64,000 nt of DNA from Dillenia suffruticosa (GCA_033439265.1 JAVTVX010000024.1:13375001-13439000); one strand, 5' to 3'; shown: positions 23,850 to 36,295, counted from the stretch's first letter. A program made the numbers and translations. The notes: generated by a model from the sequence alone, not told the origin.

Positions 23850-25080
23850 CAAAGCTTCTGAAAATACATGGTTTCTGGATAGCGGATGCTCTCGACATAT
23901 GACGGGAGACTCATCTAAGTTTAGCAGTTTTGAAGAAAAGAAAGGAGGCAAAGTAATCTTTGGAGACAACTCAAAAGGAAAAGTTATTGGCATAGGAAAC
24001 ATGGATATGTTTTCTACTCAAGTTGAGCATTTGTTGCTAGTCAAATGATTAAAACATAATCTTCAAAGTATTTGTCAATTATGTGACAGGATTTATTGTG
24101 GTGTTTGATCATGATAGTTGCAGTGTGATAGATAAATCAAATAATGAGATAAAATTCAAAGGAAATAGGCAAGGAAATATTTATATTATTAATTTAGACA
24201 ATTTGAATGTATCAAATGAAGCATGTTTAATGGCCATTGGAAATGATAATGCTTGGTTATGGCATAGGACATTAGAACATGCAAGCATGGACTTAATTAC
24301 AAAACTAGTTAGAAAAGACATTGTTAAGGAAATTCCAAAATTGAATTATGAAAAGAATAAATTGTGTGATACTTGCATGAAAGGAAAACATATAAAGTCT
24401 TCCTTTAAATCTAAAAAAGTGATCTCCACATCTAGACCTTTAGAATTACTTCACATGGATCTCTTTAGTTCAACTAGACTCAAAGCTTAGGAGGAAAGCA
24501 CTATGGCTTGCAGTGCATTCATCAAGTTGTGTAGGAAAATTCAAAATGAAAAAAGATGCACAATTAATAGTATTAGAAGTGATTATGGTAAGAAATTTGA
24601 AAATAAATCCTTGCAAGAATATTATGATGAAAATGGAATATATCACAATTTCTTTGCACCTAAAACATCTCAACAAAGTGGTGTTGTGGAAAGAAACAAT
24701 CGAACTTTAGAAGAAATGGCTAGAGCTATGCTATGTGAGCATAACTCACCTAAATATTTTTGGGCCAAAACCGTTAATACAGCTTGCTCATTCTTAATAG
24801 GGCATTGATTAGACCAATCCTTAAGAAAACTCTCTATGAATTATACAAAGATAGGAAACCTAATATCAGTTACTTTCATGTCTTTGGATGTAAATACTAT
24901 GGCTGAACAATGAAAAAGATAATTTAGAAAAATTTGATATAAAAAGTAATGAAACTATATTTTTAGGATATTAAATCACTAGGAAAGCATATAAAATATA
25001 TAATAAGAGAACAATAATGGTTGAGAAATCAATTCATATAAACTTTGATAAAAGTGACCCCTTAAGTAAAAGGAGTTTTG
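23850..25080 (+). pseudogene. pol: Element C protease and integrase
   Basis: The protease site TWFLDSGCSRHMTGD (about 23865-23910) looks intact. GAG-pre-integrase follows with WLWHRTLEHASMD (Gly to Glu) and CDTCMKGKH. HMDLFSSTR carries the first catalytic Asp, but about 90 bases between it and FIKLCRKIQNEK (24484-24525) are missing compared with element B, removing the segment between the first and second Asp. IRSDYGKKFENK (second Asp) and QQSGVVERNNRTLEEMARAM (Glu) remain. After a frame break at about 24808 the end shows YKDRKPNISYFHVFGCK. Integrase cannot be functional. Confidence 0.9.
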
Positions 25081-25249
25081 ATGATAAAATTCAAGAAGTA
25101 GAACAAATACTAGAGCAAGAGTCAAGGGAAAATGAAGAGTAAAGAAAGAAACCAATGAAGGTAGAAGTGAAGAAAATCAATCAAATCTTCAACAACAAGA
25201 AGAGTAAGAATAAAATTCCCAACTGTAAGAAGGAGTGTTAGTATAGAAA

Positions 25250-25479
25250 ATATAATTGGAGATATTGAGGTTAGAGTTAAAACTAGATCTTCAACTCAAA
25301 ATCAATGTGAGTTTGTAGCCTTCATTTCTCAAATTAAACCAAAAAATATTAATGAAGGTTTAAGTAATGAAAATTGGACTCTTGTTATGCAAGAAGAGCT
25401 AAATCAATTTGAAATGAATGAAGTATGCGAGCTAGTTCTTAGACCAAACAACGAATCCGTGATTGGTACAAAATGGGTG
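25250..25479 (+). pseudogene. pol: Element C reverse transcriptase, first part
   Basis: NQCEFVAFISQIKPKN, then MQEELNQFEMNEVCELVLRP and VIGTKWV, the start of copia RT. The frame is cut after GTKWV by the CACTA transposon. The matching next residues (FRNK) begin at 36299. Confidence 0.92.
25477..25479. repeat. 3-base target duplication GTG of the CACTA element
   Basis: GTG here and at 36296-36298 flank the CACTA termini, the 3-base duplication typical of this superfamily. Confidence 0.9.
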
Positions 25480-25770
25480 CACAACAAAAAAAGACAAAAT
25501 TTGCAACAAAATTTGGGACGAAATTGGAAGAAAAATTCATCGCAAAACACATTTGCGACGACTTTTCCAACGAAAACTATTTTCATCGCAAAATTTGCGA
25601 CGAATCTTATTTCGTCCCAAATTTTTGCGACGAAACAATATTTGTTGCTAAATTTGCAACGATTTAGTTTTTTGTCGGAAATTACCAACGAAAAATAATT
25701 GGTCGCAAATTGGCGACGAATGTTTTTGTTGCAAAATTCATCGGAAATTTAAATTTACAACACCATGGAA
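25480..25770. repeat. CACTA left terminal and subterminal repeats
   Basis: After the 14-base terminal repeat, direct and inverted copies of TTTGCGACGAA / TTCGTCGCAAA and GGGACGAA alternate every 15-25 bases to about 25750. In En/Spm such subterminal motifs bind the TnpA protein. Confidence 0.85.
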
Positions 25771-26079
25771 CAAAATTTGTCACGAATAATATATGTTTTA
25801 CAACGAATACAAATTTTATTATAATATTTGGACAAAATTTGCGTGCTCACCCAACGTCATCAACAATATTATCATCCAAATCATTTATAATATAAAATTT
25901 AAACAATCTATACTCATAATTATAACTACCTATTCAATAAGATAAAAAAATTAAAAATGTAACAAGCAATCATATTTATAATATCAAACCAAAAAGCAAC
26001 ATCAAAACTAAATATCGAATTATCAATAACCATACACTTGAAAAAAATCAATATAACAGTAACATAACAGTTCACAATT

Positions 26080-27933
26080 TCAAGTATGACCTCCACCATC
26101 ACCATCATCATCATCATCATCAAAGAAATCATCACCCTCATCACCATCGCAAGCATTATCAGGAGGAGAAATAGAAGGGGGAATCTGATTTGGAGCGGAG
26201 AATAACTGAAGATACTGCATGATTAACATTTGTTGCGTGCGGACCTCGTGCAATTCTTGCGTGTGCTTTGCTTGAAGTTCACTAAATGCCTGATCTCTTT
26301 GCAGTAGCAAGTCCTTCAATTGGCTCACCTCTTCATTCAATTGATTTATTTGTGCTCTAACTGCTGGTGGTGTGGAAGAAGATAAACCGGCGTTTTTGTA
26401 TGTTCTGCTCAAAGAACCTAGCCCAACTACTCTACTCCCTTTTCGTCCACCAGTCACCTCAAGCCATGTATCCATGTTATCAACAGATGGCTCAGATCCG
26501 CCAGCATCATCACTAGCACTCGAATTTCTACATGCTAGCTCGTCATATTTCTCCTACATTGTCATGAGAAAAATTAAAATAAAATTACAATAACATTATA
26601 ATTCAAACACATAATCAAGGAAAATAAAAAATTTTGTAACATAAATCATGACACCATATAGGATCTAAATTATGAACATTCATATTAACATTGAATAAGT
26701 TGAAATTTTAGGAAAAAAAAATAAAAGAGAATCTCTAGCAAGTAATTCATTAGAAATCAAAGAATCAAGTCAACAATAAAAATAAACTTGGGAGAGACTA
26801 ACATAAAGAAATCATCTTCATACATCGTTATGATATGCTCAACATAAAATATTCATATCAACATTGAAAATGTACATAAAGTAATTGGAAAAATTGAAAT
26901 TACAAACCTTAATTGCTCTAGCTCTCTCCCTGCTCCAAGTCTTGTCTTTTTTCTGAAATGTGCGCGTGAAAGTATCTATGAATGAAGGCTCGGTCCCTAT
27001 TTCCTTTGCCTAAAATAAAAAAACACTATTACAAATAATGATATACTTTAAATTAGATAAAAAAATTAATATTTGTATAAAATTACCAATCTATTTCTAT
27101 ATTCACCGATAGTGATCGAGCCTCCCGCATACGTCGCAGATGATTCCCCTGAATTATAAGCTCGATTTTTTTTATTTTGCTCACTCCTTCGTTGACTCTC
27201 CTCCGATTCTCAAAAATTAAGAATCCTGCCCCAATTTTGCTCGGTGATGCAGTTGGGCTTTTTTGCATGTCTCTTTGCATGATTTAAAACGTGTCGAATG
27301 TGATCGCCACATTTTTTCTTCCAAATCCTTCTTACTTCCAATTCTTCAGTCTCATCCCAAGTGAATACTCGCTGCAATGGAAAGCAAGCAATAACTTATA
27401 AAGCTATTAACTTCATTTCATATATAAACTGATTGGGATAACTTACCTTGAACTCATTCCACCATAGTTCTTTTGTTTCATCCGGAGTGCTTGTGCAAGA
27501 CATCGAAGCCCCTCCCCAATGATTATTCACAATTCTATTCAGCTCGTGAATAACATGTACAGAATTTGTAAATCTATCGTAAAGTTTCAAACAAACAATG
27601 TTAAATAAATATGATAGTTAAAAGAAGAAATTATTTCATAAATAAAAGAAATAATACATCTATAAATTTAAAATTTAGTACTTAAGAATCTCCATATGGG
27701 GCTATTATCTCTCGATTGTCTTCTCTATCGGCATGTGACTGTTCCACCGAAGGGACTGCTGAAGGTACATTGCTAGCGATGTGTTGAGAATGTGAAGGAC
27801 CTGCAACAGAAGGGGGAGGCGAAGGTACGTTGCCGGCAAGGGAATGCGATTGCGAAGCTGCCGAAGCGGACTGCGATGGTGAAGACCGTGAATTTCCATC
27901 CGAATTGCGTCTATGGCCGCCACGTCGAAACTG
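26080..27933 (-). pseudogene. Second CACTA gene, Transposase_24-like, five exons
   Basis: Read on the minus strand with GT-AG introns: exon 27933-27690 (Ser/Pro/Gln-rich), about 27575-27447, 27371-27087, 27009-26908, 26553-26080. The third exon begins FTWDETEELEVRRIWKKK, and its end NKKNRAYNSGESSATYAGGS is the hallmark of the plant En/Spm Transposase_24 (PF03004) group. The fourth has KDKTWSRERARAIK and the last starts EKYDELACRNSSAS. A coiled coil follows (QINQLNEEVSQLKDLLLQRD) and an Asp/Gly-rich end. It is probably the TnpA-like DNA-binding partner of TNP2. One stop in exon 3 (TGA where Trp is expected after RILNF), and the second exon start is uncertain. An upstream 5' exon was not found. 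Confidence 0.75.
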
Positions 27934-28279
27934 TCAACCATAATACATTTTAAACAAAAAAAAGTAAATTGCATATTCATCATATACATAATTAAGAACA
28001 TGAATAAACTTACCATATTTAATTTGATAAATTATTTCGGACGAAACAAGGTACCAATATGTGAAGAAATTTTCTTGAATGACCTATACAAAAAAAAGAT
28101 AGTATATTAACAAAATCAATATATAAATTTAAGAATAAGAATGTAAATAAACAAGAATTTTTTTAAAGAAATTTGTAAATTATACGTGTCGACTAACTTA
28201 CCCACTTAAAAGAAATATATTATCATATATCAAGATAAATATCTGATTTTTATTATATGAAGAGAACAAAATTTACCCG

Positions 28280-31200
28280 TCAACAAAAATCAGAATCGTC
28301 ATTGTCATCCTCATCGTCATCATGCGTCTCAAAATTAGACTCTTCAAAATCATTTTCATCATCCTCTTCATCATCCTCATCAGAATCCTCATCCTCATCA
28401 TTTGTCTCAAAATTAGATTCTTCATCATCTTCTTCATGAATTTCACTTGCGTCCACATCTATCACTACTCCGCTAGGATCTCGTAACGTTGGAATATTAT
28501 ATTCCTCGGTCTGAACTGTATTGACAACTTGCTCTTGTTGATATGCTGTTTCTTCCCAATGTTCTTCAATTTTTTTCCGTGCTTTCGTTTTAAAAACAGC
28601 CCACCAATCAATTTTGTCACGTTTCAAACTAGGATATGAAGCTAAAATACTTGAATCGCTTGTTGTGCCAACACAAATGGTTCATATCTTTTATACAATT
28701 TTTTATGATTTATTTCAACCAAATTAAACTGTGGATGCACTTTCATCCCTTTCACAGGGTCAAACCAGCGACACATAAATAAAACAACCCGTAATGCTGG
28801 ACCAGGGTACTCAACCTCAACGATTTCATCCAACAAACCATAAAAATCATTTTGACCTCCACCATCATTGGATGACTGAACACAAACTCCACTATTCATT
28901 GTCATTTTGCCCACTCCATATTCTTCAGTATGAAATTTATACCCGTTTATAAAATAGGATGGCCAAGTTCGTACCATTGCTTTTGGACCCCATGACAGAT
29001 GGATTAACAATTCTTGCTGAAGTTGAGCTTGATTATCATGGACCTAAAGTTAAGTAAATATGTTAAAATATTTTAACATAAATATTTAAATAATTGATAG
29101 TCTACTTACATATTTTTTGAACCATGGTGCAAATTCTTCATCGCAGTAACGATCAAACTCATGTCTCGAAAGTTGAGAATATACGTTTTGGAAAATTCTA
29201 CCATCAAAGGAAATAAAATTTATCACACATAATGTACGACATAAGAAATATATAAAATAAAAACTATCCACTTACTCGAAAAATGGTGTCACTTCTGGAC
29301 AGTTCAGTAAAATATATGTGTGGGCTGCCCTCCATTCTTGATCAGTTAAATATCTACGCTTACATGATCCACTTGGTCGACCAAGGTAGTTAAAAATTGA
29401 TAATGAATTCTCATTTGGATCAATAGAACCCTCATCATTTCTTCCCGCTCTCCGCCTCTTGCACAGAACGTGAGGCTCAAAATAATATGATGCAAACGTT
29501 GTTACTTCCTCCACAATATATGCATTGACAATAGAAGCTTCAACACGTGCCTTATTTTTAACTTTCTTCTTCAAATGATATAGGAATCTAATTGTAATAA
29601 AACAAAATGTTTTAGAAAATTATATGTAATGAAATTAAGAAATTTATATGCCTTCATAACGAAGAAAAAAAGATGAAAAACTCACCTTTCAAATGGATAC
29701 ATCCATCTAAATTGGACAGGACCTCCAACTTTCGCCTCATATGGCAAGTGAACCAAAAGATGTTCCATGGAATCAAAAAATGACGGCGGAAAAATCCTTT
29801 CTAAATTACACAAAATTATTGGAATCTCTCTCTCTAACATCTCCATGTGTGAATGTTTCAACATTGTCGAACAAATATCATGAAGAAAAATACTTAGCTC
29901 CGTAATGGCACCCCAAACAAAATTCGGTAAGAGTTCCTTAAAAGCAATAGGAATTAATCTTTCCATAAATATATGACAATCATGACTTTTCAAACCAATT
30001 AACTTACATTCCTTTAAATCGACACATCTTCCAAGATTTGAGACATAACCATCAGGAAATCTCAATGATTTCAACCATTCACAAACAAACCGTCTCTGAT
30101 CCTTATTCAATGTATAAACTGCCTTCGGTTTTGGTCCCCTACTACTTTCATCGACATCAAGAGTGGGTCGTTTACAAATGAGTCGCATATCTTTTCTTGC
30201 ATTCAAGTTGTCTTTCGTTTTCCCAGTGATATCCATCACTGTATTTATCAGATTATCAAAGACATTCTTCTCGATATGCATTACATCGAGATTATGATGA
30301 ACCAACTGTGTCTTCCAATACGGTAAATCCCAAAATAAACTTCGTTTAGTCCATTTATGCGAATGTCCATAGCCATATGTTGTACCATGTGGCTCTTCAA
30401 TAACAGATGGAAAGTTAATGACTCTATGCCAAATTTGTTCACCGGTTAATCTCAGTGGAGGAGGTGTTCTTTCATTTCTATTCTTAGTAAATTCTTCTTT
30501 ATTTCTTCTGAATTTATGATTTAATGGTAAAAATTGTCGATGGCAATCAAAATAACTCGCTTTCTTCCCATGTTTCAATCTGAATGATTTTGATCTTTCC
30601 AAACAAATTGGACATCCTAAAATCCCTGCGGTACTCTATCCTGATAACATACCATACGCTGGAAAATCATTAATGGTCCAAAGAAGAGCAGCCTTCATTA
30701 CAAACATCTGATTAGTATGAACATCATATGTAGGAACACCTTCATCCCATAGTTGTTTCAACTCCGCAATCAATGGTTGCATGTAAACATCTATTAATTT
30801 CTTTGGATTTTGCGGGCCAAGCACAACCAATGTTAAAAACATATACGGTGTCTTCATACACATACCGGGTGGAAGATTATATGGAGTTAAGATAACTGGC
30901 CAACATGAATAATTTCTTCCTGATTTGCCAAATGGAGCAAATCCATCAGCACAAAGACCTAATCTAATATTTCGAGTCTCTCTCGCGAACTCAGGATATG
31001 TTCTATCAAAATATTTCCACGCTTCTGCATCTGAAGGATGACACATTAACCCCTCTTCTGTTTCATGATTTGCATGCCAGGTCATGTGTTTAGCAGTGGT
31101 TTCAGATGCATAAAGTCTTTGTAACCTAGGAGTTAAAGGCAAATAAAACATTTGTCTGTATGATTTACGCTGCTGATTACGATCCGACCTCCGAGAATTC

Positions 31201-32053
31201 TTGTATCTACTTTGATTACAGAATTTACAAAATTCTGCTTCTTTGACATCTCCCTAAAATAGCATACAAGCATCTCTGCAAACATCTATTCTCTGCACTG
31301 GAAGACCTAATCTTTCACAAGCTTTTTCATACTATAGAAGTCATTGGGCATAATATGATCACGCGGCAATACTTCTCCAATAACTTGAACAAAATCATTA
31401 AAACAATTCTCAGACACATTATGCTCTGCCTTGACATTCAACAATCTTGCGGTTAGAGATAGTTTGGTATGGCTATCACAACCAGCCCACAAAGGTTCAT
31501 CTGCAGCTCTTAAGACTTCCTGAAATTGGAGAGATGATTCATTTGACAGATTTTGATCAACACCTACTACTTCTACCTCCTCCAATGGTGATGCATAACT
31601 AGTATACCCATGTTCAAATGTTGGAGCAAAACTAGAACTTCCAACGCTTGGATCGGGAACAAAATTTGGACCCACTGCATCAATTACCATCCTCTGATAC
31701 GGATTCAATTGTTCATAATAACTCCGATCCCCACTAACTGAGAATTGTCTATTTCGTCCAAACTCTTCATCAGAAATGAATGGTTCACCATGGCATGTCC
31801 AATTATAGTAATTCGGGGTAAAACCAACTCTACAAAGATGTTCCCTAACTTTATCACACTCCAAATATTTACCATTCCGACACCTTCTACACGGACACCT
31901 TAGCTTATTCCCATCCATAAAATCAACTTGAGTACAAGCAAAATGTAAAAATTGCTCCAACCCAAAAATAAATTCATCAGTTAAATTCCGACGATCAGAT
32001 AAGTTCTTCTTATACATCCAACTTCTTTCGTTCTGTATTTTCCCTGTCTCCAA
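28280..32053 (-). pseudogene. tnp2: TNP2 transposase of the CACTA element
   Basis: Four exons on the minus strand: 32053-29686, 29587-29276, 29197-29110, 29043-28280, with GT-AG borders. The first exon has the Transpos_assoc zinc-binding region (RSWMYKKN start, CPCRRCRN, NWTCHGE), then the tnp2 domain (LYASETTAKHMTWH, LGLCADGFAPFG, NLPPGMCMKTPYMFL, LLWTINDFPAYGMLSG), and DUF4218-type sequence (LLPNFVWGAITELS to VGGPVQFRWMYPFER). Later exons give NSLSIFNYLGRPSG and the DUF4216-type RVVLFMCRWFDP. The C-terminus is strongly acidic (Asp/Glu runs). Damage: Trp to stop at about 31256 and 30635, a frame change near 31320 and one near 28655. The first in-frame Met is at 32017. The enzyme would cut the transposon ends. 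Confidence 0.9.
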
Positions 32054-32640
32054 ATTTAAACTTTTTGAAATTTTAATAAGAATTCAAATAAGAACTACAA
32101 ACAAAACTACTAAATCATCATAAGTAATATCATCAATATTTCAAACTAAATTCATATAACAATAAATAATAACGTTAATTGTACAAACATTTTAACATCA
32201 TTAGAGTACATAATATAAAATATTAAACATTAAATATTATTACAATAACATTAAATATTATCATAAAAATAAATAAATTATCAAATATTAAACATTTAAC
32301 AACATTGATTATTTAACAAATCGATATAAGATTTAATATAAACTACTGAATATTGTTAATCACAAGCATCTTATAATCATTTATCACATAAAATTTACTA
32401 TAAATTACATTTTAACATCATTAGAGTACATAATAAAACAAATTTCACCACCAATTAATAACTCACCGATGGAGTCCGATATCAACACCAGTAACAGCTT
32501 CCAATCCAAATAGTCGAGAACCGCAAAACCTAACACATAAAAAAAGATTTATAAATAACTAATAAGGTAGTTAAAACAATATTATAAAAATATCTTTTAA
32601 ATAACATTTCTCACAAATTTAAATAATAAAATTCAAATAC
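32054..32640. other. AT-rich upstream region of TNP2
   Basis: Very AT-rich with no open frame, lying between the TNP2 first coding exon and the GC-rich island. Probably intron or leader of the transposase gene. Confidence 0.5.
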
Positions 32641-32644
32641 ATTG

Positions 32645-33060
32645 CTTTTTGTACTGGACCAGTCCCATTGGGCCTGGCCATCAATGGCCCAGTCCAATGG
32701 GCCCCGATGGGAAGCGCAGGGGCCATCGTGGCCCATCGCGCTGCAGGGACGCAAAAGGGGCTGCGCGGCAGGCTGCGCGGCACCTTCCCTCGTCGGGGCC
32801 GCGCAGCCACTGCTGCCCCTTCGCGCGGCGGAGGCGCAAAAAAGGGACAGCGGCCCCTTCGCGCGTCTGGGCCTCGAAGGGGCTGCAGGCCCTTCGCGCA
32901 GAAGGGCCGCGCAGCAGGGCCACGTAGCCTAGCCGCGCAGCCCCTGCCGCACACCTGGGCAGCGCAGGGGAGGCAGCGCCTTCGCACACCTCGCCCTTCA
33001 TGGATCTGCCATCAAAAACTCAGATCCGACGGCTGGCCGCCGGATCTGCCGTCTACGGCC
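32645..33060 (-). promoter_or_regulatory. GC-rich, CpG-rich island upstream of TNP2
   Basis: About 400 bases with very high GC and many CpG (GGCTGCGCGGCA, CCTTCGCGCG, GGCCGCGCAG words repeated) in an element that is otherwise strongly AT-rich. The position, between the terminal repeats and the transposase, is that of the GC-rich downstream control region of En/Spm, the target of methylation in that family. Long frames in all phases on both strands here come from base composition and are not believed. Confidence 0.6.
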
Positions 33061-33171
33061 AAGAGAGAGAATGAGAGAGAGAGATTACCTAACACTATCG
33101 TAGATCCGGCATCCCTTCCGCCATCCCTTCGCAGTACCCCTTCGCGGCTGCTCTTCACAAACGATATGAAC

Positions 33172-33172
<1 letters not shown>

Positions 33173-33215
<43 letters not shown>

Positions 33216-33239
33216 GAGACAGAGAGAGAGAGAGAGAGT
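33173..33239. repeat. (GA)n microsatellite
   Basis: GAGA repeat with two CAGA variants, directly after the GC-rich island. Confidence 0.95.
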
Positions 33240-33284
33240 GTCAAAGGAAGGTATGAAATATCTTCAATTTTGCTTCAAAATCAA

Positions 33285-33790
33285 ATTAGTCCCAAAATTC
33301 GTCCCTGATTCAGGGACGAAATTTTTATTCGTCCCTGATTCAGGGACGAATTTTTTTTTCGTCCCGACGAATTTTTTTTTTGTCCCTGATTCCGGGACGA
33401 ATTTTTTTTTCGTCCCTGATTCCGGGACGAATTTTTTTTTCGTCCCTGATTCCGGACGAAATTTTTTTTTCGTCCCTGATTCCGGGACGAAATTTTTTTT
33501 TCGTACCTGATTCCGGGACGAATTTTTTTTTCGTCCCTGATTTCGGGACGGAATTTTTTTTTCGTCCCTGATTTCGGGACGAAATTTTTTTTTCGTCCCT
33601 GATTCAGGGACGAATTTTTTTTCGTCCCTGATTCCGGGACGAATTTTTTTTTCGTCCCTGATTCCGGGACGAATTTTTTTTTCGTCCCTGATTCCGGGAC
33701 GAATTTTTTTTCCTCCCTGATTCCGGGACGAATTTTTTTTTCATGCCTGATTCAGGGACGAATATCTTTTTCGTGCCATCTCAACTATAT
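33285..33790. repeat. Main array of stem-loop repeats in the CACTA element
   Basis: About 14 tandem units of about 30 bases, each an inverted repeat TTCGTCCCTGATT / CCGGGACGAA (or CAGGGACGAA) separated by a run of 8-10 T. Each unit could fold as a hairpin. The T runs are all on the plus strand. It is unusually regular for a subterminal repeat block. Confidence 0.9.
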
Positions 33791-34235
33791 TAACATGGTT
33801 TTTCAAGTCAAAGTTGAAGGAAAAATATTGAAAGCAATCAAACAATATCGAGTCTACTATTTTTGATTAACTGAAAGAAATGATTTATGCTTACGCTTTC
33901 TTGTTCAAAAGCATAAGACCTTAACTACCAGTTCTAGTACAGCTAATCTGATAACATATCACAAAATGTACATTGTAAAGAAGGGAATGAGAGTAAATTA
34001 TATGCCTTTTGCAGTGGGAAGATTAGAAAGTTTATAGAGTGTAGATTGGAATAAATTCATATCGAAAAGGGGCTTGAAAAAGACCCGATAAATGAAAAAT
34101 AGATCTTTGTTCTAATAGATTCGTACGCATATTCTATTTTTCAACATGGCCAAGAATTTGTCATGGGAGAGATGGTTTTTATTTTTTATTTTTTTTCATA
34201 TGAAATATCTTCTCTTTTGCTTCAAAAACAAATTT
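33791..34235. other. Non-coding CACTA DNA between repeat arrays
   Basis: AT-rich with no gene. It ends in a near copy of the leader word (ATGAAATATCTTC...TGCTTCAAAA) that also stands before the first array at 33255, so array and leader seem to have been duplicated as a block. Confidence 0.6.
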
Positions 34236-34450
34236 GTCCCAAAATTCGTCCCTGATTCAGGGAGGAAATTTTTTTTCGTCCCTGATCCATGGACAAAATT
34301 TTTTTTCGTCCCTGATCCAGGGACGAATTTTTTTTTCGTCCCTGAATCAGGGACGAATTTTTTTTCGTCCCTGATTCAGGGACGAATTTCTTTTTCGTCC
34401 CTGATTCAGGGACCAAATTTTTTCTTCTGAAAATTTTTTTCGATCGTAAT
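34236..34450. repeat. Second array of stem-loop repeats
   Basis: Six or seven units of TTCGTCCCTGATTCAGGGACGAA-type hairpins (shown here in part), again with T runs, preceded by the TGCTTCAAAAAC leader and CCCAAAATTCGTCC. Confidence 0.88.
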
Positions 34451-34905
34451 TCAGCGACAAAATTGTTTTTTGAGGATGATGGAACAAGGTACAACAAAAA
34501 TTATCTCGCTTGATATCACAACTCAATTTTATGTTTGATTTTATCAACGATCATTTATCGACGGAATCATTTTAAATATATTTTATTTGTTTAATTTAGT
34601 TTAAAGCAAAATTATACTAATAACAAATTCAAAACGGAACGAAAATATCGAACTTGCTTATAGATTTTTAATTTTTTCGACAAGTTATTTTCTTACTCAC
34701 TAACCCTTCAATTATGTTATGAAAATATAAATTTCAAATTGTAATAGTATTTTTAAAAATTTTACTAAATAAACAAATTCAAAATTGAATTTAAGTTTAG
34801 TAGAGAAAATTAATGATACACTATAATGTTCCTCCCGAAGATAGACTTTAGTAGTCCACTAATTTTCCCGGAAACCATTCTCTTATATTTTGAATTTTGC
34901 TTCAA
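34451..34905. other. AT-rich CACTA DNA
   Basis: No coding sequence or clear repeat. Confidence 0.5.
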
Positions 34906-35110
34906 ACACCATTTTGTCCCAAAATTCGTCCCGGATTCTGGGACGAAAAACCTTTTCATCCCTGAATCGGGGACGAAATTTATTTTTCGTCCCAGAATCA
35001 GGGACGAAAAAAAAATTTCGTCCCTGATTCAGGGATGAAAAAGTTTTTTGTCCCAGAATCAGGGACGAAATTTTTTTTTCGTCCCTGAATCTAGGACGAA
35101 ATATTTCTTT
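34906..35110. repeat. Third array of stem-loop repeats
   Basis: It begins with the same leader (TTTTGCTTCAAACACC...CCCAAAATTCGTCC) and holds about five hairpin units, several inverted relative to the first array (CCCAGAATCAGGGACGAA). Confidence 0.85.
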
Positions 35111-35690
35111 TTTCGCTACAATCTACGACGAAAGAATGATTTTATCGCTAAATTTTCGATAAATATATGTTTTCGTAGCAATTTGTAGTAAATTTAACGA
35201 AAAATAATTTTTTTCTTTACGATTTTTGCAACAATATTTATGGTTTCTGATAATTAAACTCTTTGAATACACTAAAATAGAAACTAAATCGATAAATTAT
35301 TAATAATATTGGCGTATTATGATATAATTATAAAAAAATATTCAATGTATTGATTATTATTTAACAAGTATTTCTAATTTAACTCTTCATTTACTTAATC
35401 GAATATTTAAACAAATATATAAAATAAAGTTATCATTGTTATAAATGGAAAATTTAACAACTAATGAATAAAAAATGAATATACTAATAATAATTTTTTG
35501 TAACAAATTAAAATATACTATATTATGACTCTTTTATATAAATAGACAATGAATAAAAGATTTTATTTAATATTTTTTGAACATTTTAAGATTGTTATAC
35601 GCTCTAAGTGTATAACACCGTTTTTAAATCATTTTTTATTTTAGAAAATGTTTATCATACTAGAAAATGTATCTAATTACTGAAAAATAA
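35111..35690. other. AT-rich CACTA DNA
   Basis: No gene seen, very AT-rich. Confidence 0.5.
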
Positions 35691-36295
35691 ATTTTAACGA
35701 CGAATTTTGTCATAAATGTTATATTTCCCACTCATTTGCAACAAAATTAGCAACAAATAATCAAATTTCTTGCGACGAATATAAATATTCGTCGCTAATT
35801 TTTGCAACGAATTTAGAAATTTGTTGCAAATTTAGGGACAAAATCATTTTCGTCCCAAATTTAGCAACGAATTGAGAAGTTCGTCCCAATAATTTTGGAC
35901 AAATTTTTAATTCGTCCCTAATTTAGGGACGAATTTCGTCTTCGTCCCTAATTTTGGGATGAATTTCGTCTTCGTCGCAAATTTAGGGATGATTTTTGAA
36001 ATTCGTGGCAATATTTGCGACGAATTTTGAAATTCGTCGCAAATTTAGCAACGAAATATTTTTTCGTCGCAAATTTGCAACGAATTTTGCTTCAAATAAT
36101 TTTCGTCACAAATTTGCGATGAATTTTGTAACGAAAAAGTTTTTAGTTGCTAAATTTGCGACGAAAATATTTTTGTTGCTAAAATTATGGCTAATTAGCG
36201 ACGATAACATTTTTTGTTGCTAAATTTGTTGCAGATTGGCGACGAATATTTTTCATCGCTAAATTTCGTCGCTAAATTTCGCTTTTTTTGTAGTG
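35691..36295. repeat. CACTA right terminal and subterminal repeats
   Basis: Dense direct and inverted TTTGCGACGAA / TTCGTCGCAAA motifs, grading inward into TTCGTCCCTAATTTAGGGA forms. The end reads GCTTTTTTTGTAGTG. On the minus strand this is the promoter end of the transposon. Confidence 0.88.

Larger units (their letters stand above)
25480..36295 (-). mobile_element. CACTA (En/Spm-type) DNA transposon
   Basis: 10,816 bases. The right end reads on the minus strand CACTACAAAAAAAGCG. The left end reads CACAACAAAAAAAGAC, one change in the CACTA word. Target duplication GTG. It carries TNP2 and Transposase_24-like genes on the minus strand, subterminal repeats at both ends, a GC-rich island and stem-loop arrays. 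Transcription would run from the right end. Stops and a frameshift in TNP2 and a stop in the second gene make it non-autonomous. Confidence 0.95.

Noticed and set aside
32668-33510. 280-codon frame across the GC-rich island and hairpin array of the CACTA element
   Set aside because: Open in all phases because of base composition. The second half simply translates the hairpin repeats (FFFVPDSGT units). No family features.
33285-35110. Regular repeats resembling a CRISPR array
   Set aside because: Units are palindromic with T runs, have no unique spacers, and lie inside a plant CACTA transposon.
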